From positions 1 through 63,165 of the forward strand of contig CAZRTZ010000006.1 in NCBI GenBank assembly GCA_964603155.1: a stretch of 63,165 nt of DNA. Reading direction: 5' to 3'. Numbering within the stretch: position 1 is the first letter of the stretch; each line of letters begins with the position of its first letter. Positions 27,168 to 35,770 of the stretch are shown here, piece after piece. The DNA comes from VAUL01 sp964603155 (lineage in GTDB: Bacteria > Desulfobacterota > Desulfuromonadia > Desulfuromonadales > BM103). The position numbers and the translations under genes are program-made. The notes under the pieces were generated by a model. The model was not told where the DNA came from. It worked only from the letters and a program-made list of their open reading frames with translations, and ran no database searches.

Positions 27168-28130
27168 ATGCGCTGGTTCCGTCGCCTGATCAATCCTCTG
27201 TTCGCTTTCATCGGCATCCAGCTGGCCTGGCTCGTGGTGGTGGTGGGCTGGCTCTACTGGTTTCTCGGCAGTCATCGGCAACTGCGGGAACTCGCCGAGA
27301 AGTACAGCCCGGAACTGCTCAACCGCGGCCCTGACTGGCTGATCCTGGTCGAGGGGCTGCTGCTGTTGCTGGCGATTCTCGCCGGTGTCTATGTCATCTT
27401 CCTCTACTGGTCGCGCCAGGCGGCGCTCTTGCGCGAGCAGAAACTGTTCATTTCCCAGGTCACCCACGAGCTGAAATCACCATTAGCCTCTTTGCAACTG
27501 CATCTGGAGACGATACGCCGCCACCAGCCGCCGCCGGAGCGCCTGGCGGCTTTTCTGGAAACGATGATGGGCGACACCGCCCGCCTCAACGGTCTGATCG
27601 ACAATCTGCTCTCCGCCGGCCGGATCGAGCAGAAGAACTGGTCGCTGAACCTGCAGCCGCTGGATTTTTCGGCCTTCATCGAGCGCTACTTCCGCTCCCG
27701 CCAGTTTAACCTCCCCCGCGCCGGCCGGCTGACGCTCGACGTCGAGGCGGGCCTCTGGGCCAGGATCGACCTGGAGGCGATGGAAACCGTGTGCCGCAAC
27801 CTGCTGGAAAATGCCGTGCTTTACTCCGACGGGCCGCCGGAGATCAGCGTACGTCTCGCTTCCAGGGAGAGGGAATGTGTGTTGGAGATTGCCGATCGCG
27901 GTCGCGGCATCGAACTCCAGCATCAAAAAAAGATCTTCACGATGTTCTACCGGGTGCGGCGCAAGGGTGAGAATATCCGCGGTTCGGGGCTGGGGCTGTT
28001 CATCGTTGACGCCAATGTCCGCCAGCACGGCGGCCGCATCGAGGTGGAGAGCGCTGGTGCCGGCAAAGGCACGACCTTCCGCATCACCCTGCCGCTGGTA
28101 AAGCCCTCTTTGTCGGGAGGCAAGGAATGA
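27168..28130 (+). CDS. membrane sensor histidine kinase
   Basis: A 320-residue kinase with two membrane helices (about residues 10-35 and 62-82) enclosing a short periplasmic loop of about 27 residues, a HisKA domain with the histidine in QVTHELKSPL near 104, and HATPase_c (N-box CRNLLENAVLYS, G-boxes ADRGRGIEL and GSGLGLFIV). The small loop suggests membrane or intramembrane sensing (inference). It overlaps the response regulator gene by 4 bp. Confidence 0.92.
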   Translation: MRWFRRLINPLFAFIGIQLAWLVVVVGWLYWFLGSHRQLRELAEKYSPELLNRGPDWLILVEGLLLLLAILAGVYVIFLYWSRQAALLREQKLFISQVTHELKSPLASLQLHLETIRRHQPPPERLAAFLETMMGDTARLNGLIDNLLSAGRIEQKNWSLNLQPLDFSAFIERYFRSRQFNLPRAGRLTLDVEAGLWARIDLEAMETVCRNLLENAVLYSDGPPEISVRLASRERECVLEIADRGRGIELQHQKKIFTMFYRVRRKGENIRGSGLGLFIVDANVRQHGGRIEVESAGAGKGTTFRITLPLVKPSLSGGKE

Positions 28131-28873
28131 AGCGCCCGCACATCCTGCTGGTCGAAGATGAGACCAATATCGCCCAGGCCCTGATCTTCAACCTGGAGCA
28201 CGAAGGCTATCGGGTGACCCATGTCGAGACCGGCGCCGAGGCCCTCGCTGCGGCAACCGGGGCCGGCTGCGACCTGGTGGTTCTCGATTTGATGCTGCCT
28301 GACAGCTTTGGGATCGACATCTGTCGCAAACTGCGTCGTCACGACAGCCGCCTGCCGATCATCCTGCTCACCGCCCTGGGCGAGGAGGAGCACCGTGTCG
28401 AGGGGCTCAAGGCCGGTGCCGACGATTATCTGCCCAAGCCTTTCAGCCTCGGCGAATTCCTGCTGCGCGTCAAAGGGATGCTGCGCCGTTCCGGATGGTA
28501 CCGGGCGCGCGGCCAGTCCGTGGCCCCCCAGACTTTCGGGGACAACCGGGTCGACCTGGTGGAACTCAAGGCCGAAACTCCCCGCGGAGAGATTCCGCTG
28601 ACCGAGTTGGAGGGGCGGATGCTCGCGGCGTTTTTGGCCGCCGAAGGGAAGGTCATGACCCGTTCGGAACTCCTCGAACAGGTCTGGGGGCTGCACGCCG
28701 AAACCGAGACGCGCACACTCGACAACTTCGTGGCGCGCCTGCGCAAGTACTTCGAGGCCGACCCGGCCAACCCGCGCCACTTCCAGACCGTGCGCGGGCG
28801 GGGATACCGCTTTGTGCGCGAGCCTGAGCAGGATCGGCCCGGCGGGGGGAGCGTCGATGAGTCGCGCAGTTAA
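28127..28873 (+). CDS. OmpR/PhoB-family response regulator
   Basis: A 248-residue regulator: receiver domain with EDE near residue 9-11, phospho-acceptor Asp in DLVVLDLMLPDSFG near 51 and Lys in YLPKPFSLGEF, then a winged helix (MTRSELLEQVWG, TRTLDNFVARLRKYFE, FQTVRGRGYRFV). It is the cognate partner of the kinase at 27168 by overlap. Targets unknown. Confidence 0.94.
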   Translation: MKRPHILLVEDETNIAQALIFNLEHEGYRVTHVETGAEALAAATGAGCDLVVLDLMLPDSFGIDICRKLRRHDSRLPIILLTALGEEEHRVEGLKAGADDYLPKPFSLGEFLLRVKGMLRRSGWYRARGQSVAPQTFGDNRVDLVELKAETPRGEIPLTELEGRMLAAFLAAEGKVMTRSELLEQVWGLHAETETRTLDNFVARLRKYFEADPANPRHFQTVRGRGYRFVREPEQDRPGGGSVDESRS

Positions 28874-28886
28874 GTAAGTTGAGTGG

Positions 28887-28916
28887 TTGAGTCGTCGTGC
28901 GGTTGAATGGTATAAG
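28887..28916 (+). promoter_or_regulatory. candidate promoter of the quinone oxidoreductase gene
   Basis: TTGAGT (28887-28892), 18-base spacer, TATAAG (28911-28916); start predicted near 28923, about 50 bases before the ATG. Confidence 0.4.
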
Positions 28917-28973
28917 CGATTTTCTGCTCAAATCAGTCATTTCCCCTTAACAAAAATCACGGGAGGATTTGCA

Positions 28974-29966
28974 ATGAAAGCTGTGTTGATGGAAGGTTTC
29001 GGCGGGCTTGAGGTGTTGAAGGTCGGTGAAGCGGAGAGGCCGAAAGCGGGCGAAGGGCAGGTGCTGGTCAAGGTGGCGGCGACCACCATCAACCGCCCCG
29101 ACCTGGTGCAGCGTGAAGGCAAGTACCCGCCGCCGCCGGGCGACTCCGAAATCCTCGGCCTGGAAGTGGCCGGCGTGATTGCCGAACTCGGCCCCGGGGT
29201 GAGCGACTGGCAGGTCGGTGATCGGGTCATCTCGCTGGTCGGCGGCGGCGCCTGCGCCGAGTTTGCCGTGGCCTATGCCAGCCACCTGATGCGCATTCCG
29301 GAAAGCATGAGCTTTGCCGAAGCCGCCTGCGTCTGCGAGTCGTACATCACCGCCTTCCTCAATATTTTCATGATCGGCGGGCTTAAGGACGGCAACACCG
29401 TCCTCATTCACGGCGGCGGCGGCGGGGTGGCCAACGCCGGCATCCAGCTGTGCAGGGCCCTGACTCCCAACGCGAAGATCATCGCCACCGCCCACCCCTC
29501 GAAGATCGAGCGGGTCAAGCAACTGGGTGCCGACCTGGTGATCGACTACACCGCCACCCCGGATTTTTCCGAGGTGGTCAAGGAGTTTACCAACAAGAAG
29601 GGGGTTGATGTCATTCTTGACCACGTCGGCGCCAAGTACCTGGCGCCGAACATGAACGCCCTCGGCTATGCCGGGCGCTTGGTGATCATCGGCGTGATCA
29701 GCGGCATCAAGGCCGAACTGAACCTGGCGCTGATGATGGTCAAGCGTCAGCAGATCATCGGCTCGGTGCTGCGTTCGCGGCCGGTCAAGGACAAGGCGGC
29801 GATTGTCGTCGAGTTTACCAAAACCGCCCTGCCGAAGTTCGCCGACCGCACCATCGTTCCGATCATCGAGAAGCAATTCCCGATCGAGCAGGTGATCGAG
29901 GCGCACCGGATGATGGAAGAGGACAAACATTTCGGCAAGATCGTCCTGAAGATCGCTGACGTCTGA
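28974..29966 (+). CDS. zinc-free quinone oxidoreductase/MDR-family dehydrogenase
   Basis: A 330-residue medium-chain dehydrogenase/reductase of the NADPH:quinone oxidoreductase (PIG3/TP53I3-like) group. Features are INRPDLVQREGKYPPPPG near residue 38, LGLEVAGVIAELGPGV near 60, and the NAD(P)-binding HGGGGGVANAGIQLC near 143. Zinc ligands of classical alcohol dehydrogenases are missing. GGGAGG precedes ATG at 28974. The shikimate-kinase-like gene follows after 4 bp. Confidence 0.88.
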   Translation: MKAVLMEGFGGLEVLKVGEAERPKAGEGQVLVKVAATTINRPDLVQREGKYPPPPGDSEILGLEVAGVIAELGPGVSDWQVGDRVISLVGGGACAEFAVAYASHLMRIPESMSFAEAACVCESYITAFLNIFMIGGLKDGNTVLIHGGGGGVANAGIQLCRALTPNAKIIATAHPSKIERVKQLGADLVIDYTATPDFSEVVKEFTNKKGVDVILDHVGAKYLAPNMNALGYAGRLVIIGVISGIKAELNLALMMVKRQQIIGSVLRSRPVKDKAAIVVEFTKTALPKFADRTIVPIIEKQFPIEQVIEAHRMMEEDKHFGKIVLKIADV

Positions 29967-29970
29967 AAAC

Positions 29971-30504
29971 GTGGATTCCTGTCGGCTTGATTGCCCCGAC
30001 AACATCATCCTGATCGGTATGCCGGGGGCAGGGAAGAGCAGCATCGGCGTGCTGCTGGCCAAACGCCTCAGCTATCAGTTTGTCGATACCGACCTGTTGA
30101 TGCAGGGGGAGGCCCATTGCCGTTTGCAGCAGATCATCGCCCACCATGGCCTGGCCGCGTTCATGGATCTGGAAGAGCGGGTGGTGTGTCGGCTTGCGGC
30201 CCACCGCAGCGTGATTGCCACCGGCGGTTCGGTGGTCTATTCTGACAGGGCGATGCAACGCCTTGGGCAGATTGGTCGCCTGGTTCACCTAGAACTGCCC
30301 CTGGAACTTTTGCAGCAACGGGTGCGCAACATGGATACGCGCGGTCTGGTCATCGACCCCGGGGAGACCTTTGCCGCCCTCTACGCGCGGCGCATGCCGC
30401 TTTACCGGCAGTATGCCGAACTGACCATCCCCTGTGCGGGGTTGAGCCAGGAGGAGGTCGCCGCCGCGATCGAGGAAAATTTATGCGGAGTCCAGCAATC
30501 ATAA
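29971..30504 (+). CDS. shikimate kinase-like P-loop kinase with altered substrate site
   Basis: A 177-residue protein with the shikimate kinase fold: Walker A GMPGAGKSS at about residues 16-24, DTD near 38, the lid arginine in NMDTRGL and RRMPLY near the end. Two shikimate-binding elements differ. The conserved FRxxE is FMDLE (Arg to Met), and the ATGGG loop is ATGGS. Length is normal. It may be a paralog acting on another small alcohol rather than AroK itself; catalytic ATP-site residues are kept. GTG start; it is tightly linked to the oxidoreductase gene. Confidence 0.78.
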   Translation: MDSCRLDCPDNIILIGMPGAGKSSIGVLLAKRLSYQFVDTDLLMQGEAHCRLQQIIAHHGLAAFMDLEERVVCRLAAHRSVIATGGSVVYSDRAMQRLGQIGRLVHLELPLELLQQRVRNMDTRGLVIDPGETFAALYARRMPLYRQYAELTIPCAGLSQEEVAAAIEENLCGVQQS

Positions 30505-30509
30505 TCATT

Positions 30510-30533
30510 GACGCAAAGACGCAGGGACGCAGG
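30510..30533. repeat. 8-bp tandem repeat
   Basis: Three copies of GACGCA-rich octamers (GACGCAAA, GACGCAGG, GACGCAGG) lie just after the kinase-like gene stop, followed by a G-run. Low-complexity intergenic repeat. Confidence 0.6.
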
Positions 30534-30575
30534 GGGGGGACGCCGGCTTTCCTGCGCGCCGGATAGCTTTCGCTT

Positions 30576-31298
30576 ATGTCATACGGGCGCTATTTCCCTA
30601 ACGGGCAGAAAACCTTCATCCAGCGTGTGTTCGACAAGAGCGCGCGGGCGGCACTGGACACGATCACCGGTTATGTGACCGGGACCGGCTCGAACCACGT
30701 CGACCTTTCCCTCCCTTATGGATCCGACGCCGCCGAGGTCTACCCGTTCGAGCCGGGGATGCGCTTTGAACTGCTGTGTGACAACAAGGGGATGGGGTTG
30801 AAACTGCAGGCCAGTTTTCTCGAGCGCACCAGCAGTCGCGACATCCGCCTGCAGTTCGAAGGGAACCTCGAGTTCATCTCGCGCCGCCAGTACCGCCGTG
30901 TCGATGTCACGGCCTGGGTCGGTGTCAAACGCGGTGACGGCAATCTCGCCGAAATGCGCGCCGCCTGGGAGGAGAGTGTCAAGAAACTGGAGGCCGGTGT
31001 TTCCGCCGCTGAGCTGACCGAATTCCAGAAATACCCGGTGAATCTGGCCGGCGGCGGCATGCGTCTGCCGCTGCGCGCCCCGATCAAGACCGCCGACCTG
31101 TTCCTGGTCTTCCTGTCGATCGGGGACAAGGGAGGGATCATCTGTGCCCTGACCGAAGTGATCTGGGCCGACAAGCCACAGCCCAACGGAGTCCAGGCGG
31201 GGGGGCTGCGCTTTCTCAATATCCTGCAAAACGATCAGGCCCGCATCGACAAAGTGGTGAGCACCCTGCTCAAGCGGATGGAGGAGGCGCAAGGCTGA
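30576..31298 (+). CDS. PilZ-domain c-di-GMP effector, YcgR-like
   Basis: A 240-residue protein with an N-terminal flagellar-brake-type (YcgR-N, PilZN) beta domain (about 1-105) and a PilZ domain. The c-di-GMP motif RxxxR is in RRQYRRVDV near residue 107 and the second motif appears as NLAGGG near 157, where Ser of D/NxSxxG is Ala. It probably binds c-di-GMP and acts on motility or surface structures. An HD-GYP protein is in the same window (49032). 2 bp separate it from the next gene. Confidence 0.82.
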   Translation: MSYGRYFPNGQKTFIQRVFDKSARAALDTITGYVTGTGSNHVDLSLPYGSDAAEVYPFEPGMRFELLCDNKGMGLKLQASFLERTSSRDIRLQFEGNLEFISRRQYRRVDVTAWVGVKRGDGNLAEMRAAWEESVKKLEAGVSAAELTEFQKYPVNLAGGGMRLPLRAPIKTADLFLVFLSIGDKGGIICALTEVIWADKPQPNGVQAGGLRFLNILQNDQARIDKVVSTLLKRMEEAQG

Positions 31299-31300
31299 CC

Positions 31301-32260
31301 ATGCGGCGGTGCACTTTGATCCTCTGTCTGCTTGGCCTGCTGACCGGTTGTGCCCAGCCGCGCTACAGCCTTGAGAGTTGCCGCTCAGCTTCTGCCCCTG
31401 CAGGCGAGGAGACGGTTCAATCCCTGCGTTACCAGGTGAAAAGCGATGCCGGCAAGGAGGCCGCCCAGGAGGTTTCGCGCTTCATGGAGCGGGCCGCGGG
31501 GCTGTGGACTCCGGTGTTTGGCGTCCCTGATCCGTTGTCTTTGCCGCTGGAAGTCCGGCTGCATCGGGATCCCGCCGCCATGCAGCAGTTGCTCGCTAAC
31601 CGCCGGTTGACCCCAGCGGCGACCGGACTCTATCTGCCGTCCACGCCCCCGGAGATTCATGTCACCTGCTGGGGGAAGGAACCGGGGCACCCCTATCGCA
31701 CCCTGCTCCATGAAGGAACCCATCAATTCGCCCACCTCGCTGCCGGCTATCGTACTGCCGGCAGGCTGGGACAGCCGCCGCGGCTGGCTGCCCCCCTGTG
31801 GCTCAACGAAGGGCTGGCCACCTATTTCGAGGCGGCGTTCCTCGACCCGGAGCTGCTGGTTTCCGGCACACCCGATCCGAACCGGCTGAATGAACTGCGC
31901 ACCGCCTTGCGCAAGGGAGAGGCGCCTTCGCTCGAGCGGATTCTCAGCGCCCGCTACGGGGAAACGTTCGATTCCCTCGACTATGCCGCGGCCTGGGCGA
32001 TCGTGCACGTGCTGATGCAGGAAGAACCGCCCGTTTGGGCGGCCGGAGGAAGAGAGTGGCTGATCGGCGTACTGGCCGATGCCCGCCAGGGCTGGCCGGG
32101 AGCCAGCGTCGTCAGCGCACCGACCGGTCACTACGATCCGTGGTGGGGACTGGTGACCGTTGCTGTCCACCAGGAGTTTCTGCGTTTTGTCGGTGAGCGC
32201 GGCATGACTCTGCCGCAGTGGGAAAGCGAATGGCGCAAGTGGCTGCTGGCGCAGGATTAG
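31301..32260 (+). CDS. lipoprotein with HExxH metallopeptidase-like domain
   Basis: A 319-residue protein with a lipoprotein signal (LLGLLTGC, lipid Cys at about residue 17). It has a zinc-peptidase core LLHEGTHQFAH near 140 (HEGTH = HExxH) and LWLNEGLATYFE about 35 residues later, which provides the third ligand of a gluzincin-type site. This resembles DUF1570-type putative peptidases. It is probably anchored in the outer membrane; substrate unknown. The PilZ gene ends 2 bp upstream, so they are probably co-transcribed. It is convergent with mltA. Confidence 0.78.
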   Translation: MRRCTLILCLLGLLTGCAQPRYSLESCRSASAPAGEETVQSLRYQVKSDAGKEAAQEVSRFMERAAGLWTPVFGVPDPLSLPLEVRLHRDPAAMQQLLANRRLTPAATGLYLPSTPPEIHVTCWGKEPGHPYRTLLHEGTHQFAHLAAGYRTAGRLGQPPRLAAPLWLNEGLATYFEAAFLDPELLVSGTPDPNRLNELRTALRKGEAPSLERILSARYGETFDSLDYAAAWAIVHVLMQEEPPVWAAGGREWLIGVLADARQGWPGASVVSAPTGHYDPWWGLVTVAVHQEFLRFVGERGMTLPQWESEWRKWLLAQD

Positions 32261-32264
32261 CCGC

Positions 32265-33506
32265 TTACGTCTCGTTTGGCAGCAGGACCCACATCTTCAG
32301 CGGCTGCTTCATCTGCCCGGCCTGAATCCCGGCCCGCTCTCCCATCCCCCAGAAGAAATCGATTCTGACCTCCCCCTTGATCGCTCCGCCGGTATCCTGG
32401 GCCATCATCAGCCGGTACAGCGGCTCGCTGCTGTTCGGTCTGCTGGTGGCGACGAAGACCGGCGCACCCAGCGGGGTGTAGCGCGGGTCGACGGCCACGC
32501 TGCGCCCCGGCGTGAGCGGAACCCCCAGGGCTCCTGGCGGGGTTTCCGTTTCCAGGGGCAACTCGCGGAAAAACACGTAACTCGGATTCTGGCCGAGCAG
32601 ATCATGGACCATCGAGGGGTTGGCCCGGGCCCAGGCCTTGATGTTCTGCATCGACATCTGTTCGCGACTCATCGCTCCGCGCTCGATCAGCCACTTGGCC
32701 ACCGAACGGTAGGGGTGGCCGTTCTGCTCGGCGTAGTTGACCATCACCCGGCTGCCGTCTTCAAAGAGGAGCCGCCCCGACCCCTGGATCTGCAAAAAGA
32801 ACAGTTCGACCGGGTCGTCGGCCCAGGCCAGCTCCTGACCGGCCAGAGGCTGCTGAGCGCCGTCGATGGCGCTGCGGTCCCAGTAGGGGACCACCTTCTG
32901 CCCGTCGAGCCGCCCGCGCAGGCGGTAGCCGGCCAGAGCCGGATAGACCTCGCGCAGGTCAACGACCAATAGATCGGCCGGCCGCCGGTAGAGAGGCCAG
33001 GAATACGCCGGCGACGGCTGGCGGCTGGCGCGCAGGTCGGGGACGTAATAGCCGGTGGCCAGCCCCGTCGGGTCTCCGTCGGCCTTGCGCAACTGGTGCG
33101 GGGTGAAGCGGGTTTCGAAGAAACCCCGGACCTGGCTTTCCGAAAGCGGATCGAGCGCAGCCGCCTCGCCGCACACGGTCTGCCAACGGGGACGCTGGCG
33201 CAGCGGCCCGCAGCTTTGCAGGAATGCTTTCAGGGCCAGGCTTGGGTCATCGGCCTGCCACCCTTCGACTTCGCTCCACGTTACGGGGAACAGTGCCGGC
33301 GGTACCGGTTCCGGCGGTTTTGCCGGCTCTGCTTCCAGGCGCTCGACCGTTTCGGGGAGGCGCATGTCCGGCAGCGGAGGCGGACAGGAGGGGCATTCCG
33401 GACAGCGCGGCCAGAACCGCCAGCTGCAGGCGGTCAGCTGCAACAGCGTCAGGAGAATGGTCAAGAGGAGGGACGCGCGCATCAACATGCCGAACAGATT
33501 AGCCAT
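32265..33506 (-). CDS. mltA: membrane-bound lytic murein transglycosylase A
   Basis: A 413-residue MltA: lipobox LQLTAC (Cys at about 27), a Pro-rich linker, an MltA domain (GLATGYYVPDLRASR, ELFFLQIQGSGRLLFEDG) and a 3D domain (SVAVDPRYTPLGAPVFV, MMAQDTGGAIKGEVRIDFFWG) containing the catalytic aspartate. It cleaves peptidoglycan to 1,6-anhydromuropeptides. The MltA Glu-to-Tyr variant YYVP is as in the family. The start is uncertain: no strong ribosome site lies before ATG at 33506; ATG at 33488 or 33482 are alternatives. Confidence 0.93.
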   Translation of the reverse strand: MANLFGMLMRASLLLTILLTLLQLTACSWRFWPRCPECPSCPPPLPDMRLPETVERLEAEPAKPPEPVPPALFPVTWSEVEGWQADDPSLALKAFLQSCGPLRQRPRWQTVCGEAAALDPLSESQVRGFFETRFTPHQLRKADGDPTGLATGYYVPDLRASRQPSPAYSWPLYRRPADLLVVDLREVYPALAGYRLRGRLDGQKVVPYWDRSAIDGAQQPLAGQELAWADDPVELFFLQIQGSGRLLFEDGSRVMVNYAEQNGHPYRSVAKWLIERGAMSREQMSMQNIKAWARANPSMVHDLLGQNPSYVFFRELPLETETPPGALGVPLTPGRSVAVDPRYTPLGAPVFVATSRPNSSEPLYRLMMAQDTGGAIKGEVRIDFFWGMGERAGIQAGQMKQPLKMWVLLPNET

Positions 33507-33528
33507 AGTGCCGCAAGGGGGTCAATGG

Positions 33529-35721
33529 TTACATCATGTCGAGCGGATCGACATCCACGGTCAGCGTTACGCCGGCCGGCAGACGATAGCCGGCGATGGA
33601 TTGATCCAGCAGCCGCCGCAGCGCCTGGCGCCGTGGCGCTTTCAGTAGCAGCTGCATGCGACTGCGTCCGCGCAGCTTGCGCAGCAGGCAGGGGGCAGGA
33701 CCGAGGATTTCGCTCTCGCCGCCCTCTTTGGACAGTGCTTTGGCGAGCCGCTCGGCTGTGGCTGCGACCAGGCGCTCATCGTTGCCGGCAAGGATCAGGT
33801 TGACCAGGTGGCCGAAGGGTGGGTAGCCGAGAGCCTGGCGCTGGGCAAGCTCCAGTTCGGCAAATCCCCGGTAGTCGTGGCGCGCGACGAAGTCGAGCGC
33901 CGGGTGATCGGGGGCATAGCTCTGGATCAGGACCCGGCCGGGGCGGGCGCCGCGCCCGGCTCTCCCGGCAACCTGGCTGAGCAGGGCAAAGACCCGTTCG
34001 GCGCTGCGGAAGTCGGGAAGGTTGATGGCGGCGTCGGCGTTGATCACCCCGACCAGGGTGACCGCACTGAAGTCGTGCCCCTTAGCGATCATCTGCGTGC
34101 CGATCAGGATGTCGAATTCCCCGGCGTTCATCCCCTCGACCAGGCGGCCGTGAGCCCCCTTGCGGGTCGTGGTGTCGCGGTCCATGCGGGCGATGCGCGC
34201 CTGCGGGAACGTCTCGCCAAGCGTTTCCTCCAGGCGTTCGGTCCCCAGCCCCTCGGGGAAGAGCCGCTCCCCGCCGCAGTGCGGGCAGTTGTCGGGAGGC
34301 GGTTGCCGAAAGTCGCAGTAGTGGCAGCGCACCGTGCGTTCCACCCGGGAGTAGGTCAGGGTGATTTCGCAGTTCGGGCAACGGCAGCTTTTGCCGCAGT
34401 CATGGCAGAGGAGGAACGGCGCATAGCCGCGGCGATTGAGGAGCAACAGCGCTTGTTCGCCGCCGGCCAGGGTCTCTTCGAGGGCCGCGCGCAGCGGCGG
34501 GCTGAGTGGCCCGCACTCGGGGAAGTCGCCGGGATTGACGAGCGACACCGACGGCAGCGGCTGACCGGCGGCCCGTTCCGCTAGCTCCAGGCGGGTCAAG
34601 TGGCCGCTTTGGGCGCGTTGGAAAGTCGTCAGCGCCGGGGTGGCGCTGCCAAGGATGACCGCCGCCCCCTCCCGCTGTCCGCGGAGCAGGGCCAGGTCGC
34701 GGGCGTGGTAACGGAACCCTTCGCCCTGCTTGTAGCTGGAATCATGCTCTTCGTCGACAATGACCAGGCCGAGGCGGGTCAGGGGGGCGAAAACCGCCGA
34801 GCGCACGCCGATGACCACGTCGACTTCGCCGCGGGCGATCCTGCGCCAGGCATCGAAACGCTCCCCATCGCTCAACCCCGAGTGCAGGACCGCCAATTGG
34901 ACCGGCTGCCCCTGAAACCAGCTGCGAAAACGTGCCACCAGCTGGGGGGTCAGGCCGATCTCCGGAACCAGCAGCAGGGCCTGTCGTCCCTGGCTGAGAG
35001 CCTTGGCGATGCTCCGCAGGTAGACTTCGGTTTTGCCGCTGCCGGTGACGCCGTGCAGAAGGAACGGGGCGAAAGCGCGCAACTCCAGGGCGGCTTCGAT
35101 GGCGGCGAGCGCCCGGGTCTGAGCAGGATTGAGGGTGACCTCGACATGCGGGGGGATGCTGACCCCTGCCAGGGGGTCGCGCGGCCGCTCGATGTCGGTG
35201 ACGCTCAGGAAGCCGTCAGCCAGCAGGCGCTGCAGAGGCGCATGCGGGGCGGGAAAACGTGTGCGTAGCAGCGACAGGGCAACGCTGCCATGGCTGCGCA
35301 CGAACGCCAGCAGGTCGCGCTGCCGGGGGCCGCGTGGCTCGTCGCTTCTGGCCGTCGCCTGGTAGAGACGTTCGTGCAGGATGAGCGGTGGTCGGCTGTC
35401 ACTGGAGAGACCGGCGGGGAGTGCGGTACGGATCGCTTCCCCTAAGGGGTAGGCGTAATAACGGGCGGCCTGCGTGTAGAATTCGGCCAGGGCCGCGGTG
35501 AAGAGCGGTTGCGCGTCGATGAGCGCGGCAATCGCTTTAAGCCCGTCGGCCGGACCGTCTGTCAGGGCAAAAACATAACCGACCGCCGACCGCCGCCCCA
35601 GGGGAATCCTGACCCTTTGACCGACGTGCAGCACGTCGCGCAACGGTTCGGGGATGCGGTAGCTGAGCAGCTTGTCGAGCGGTGCGGCGACCGCGACTCT
35701 GGCGACGGTGGGGGGAGACAT
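33529..35721 (-). CDS. priA: primosomal replication restart helicase PriA
   Basis: A 730-residue superfamily 2 helicase: Walker A GVTGSGKTEVYL near residue 225, DEEH in VIVDEEHDSSYKQ near 325, eight cysteines of the two zinc sites between about 440 and 485 (CHDCGKSCRCPNC, CHYCDF, CPHCG) and the SF2 motifs VI region QVAGRAGRGARPG. It restarts collapsed forks. The ATG at 35721 has no ribosome site and lies 10 bases after a perfect 13-bp hairpin; the N-terminal strand TVARVAVAAPLDKLLSYRIP matches the family. Confidence 0.95.
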   Translation of the reverse strand: MSPPTVARVAVAAPLDKLLSYRIPEPLRDVLHVGQRVRIPLGRRSAVGYVFALTDGPADGLKAIAALIDAQPLFTAALAEFYTQAARYYAYPLGEAIRTALPAGLSSDSRPPLILHERLYQATARSDEPRGPRQRDLLAFVRSHGSVALSLLRTRFPAPHAPLQRLLADGFLSVTDIERPRDPLAGVSIPPHVEVTLNPAQTRALAAIEAALELRAFAPFLLHGVTGSGKTEVYLRSIAKALSQGRQALLLVPEIGLTPQLVARFRSWFQGQPVQLAVLHSGLSDGERFDAWRRIARGEVDVVIGVRSAVFAPLTRLGLVIVDEEHDSSYKQGEGFRYHARDLALLRGQREGAAVILGSATPALTTFQRAQSGHLTRLELAERAAGQPLPSVSLVNPGDFPECGPLSPPLRAALEETLAGGEQALLLLNRRGYAPFLLCHDCGKSCRCPNCEITLTYSRVERTVRCHYCDFRQPPPDNCPHCGGERLFPEGLGTERLEETLGETFPQARIARMDRDTTTRKGAHGRLVEGMNAGEFDILIGTQMIAKGHDFSAVTLVGVINADAAINLPDFRSAERVFALLSQVAGRAGRGARPGRVLIQSYAPDHPALDFVARHDYRGFAELELAQRQALGYPPFGHLVNLILAGNDERLVAATAERLAKALSKEGGESEILGPAPCLLRKLRGRSRMQLLLKAPRRQALRRLLDQSIAGYRLPAGVTLTVDVDPLDMM

Positions 35722-35731
35722 CGGAGGCTAG

Positions 35732-35761
35732 GGGCTAGGGGCTGTTGCCAGCCCCTAGCCC
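35732..35761. repeat. perfect 13-bp hairpin between fprA and priA
   Basis: GGGCTAGGGGCTG-TTGC-CAGCCCCTAGCCC, with another GGCTAGG unit just before it. On the plus strand it is followed by a T-rich run; on the minus (gene) strand it is not, so it is not a normal terminator for fprA. Confidence 0.7.
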
Positions 35762-35770
35762 ATTTTATTT

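Noticed and set aside
35732..35761. Hairpin as a rho-independent terminator for fprA
   Set aside because: The T-rich run follows on the plus strand, while fprA and priA are on the minus strand.
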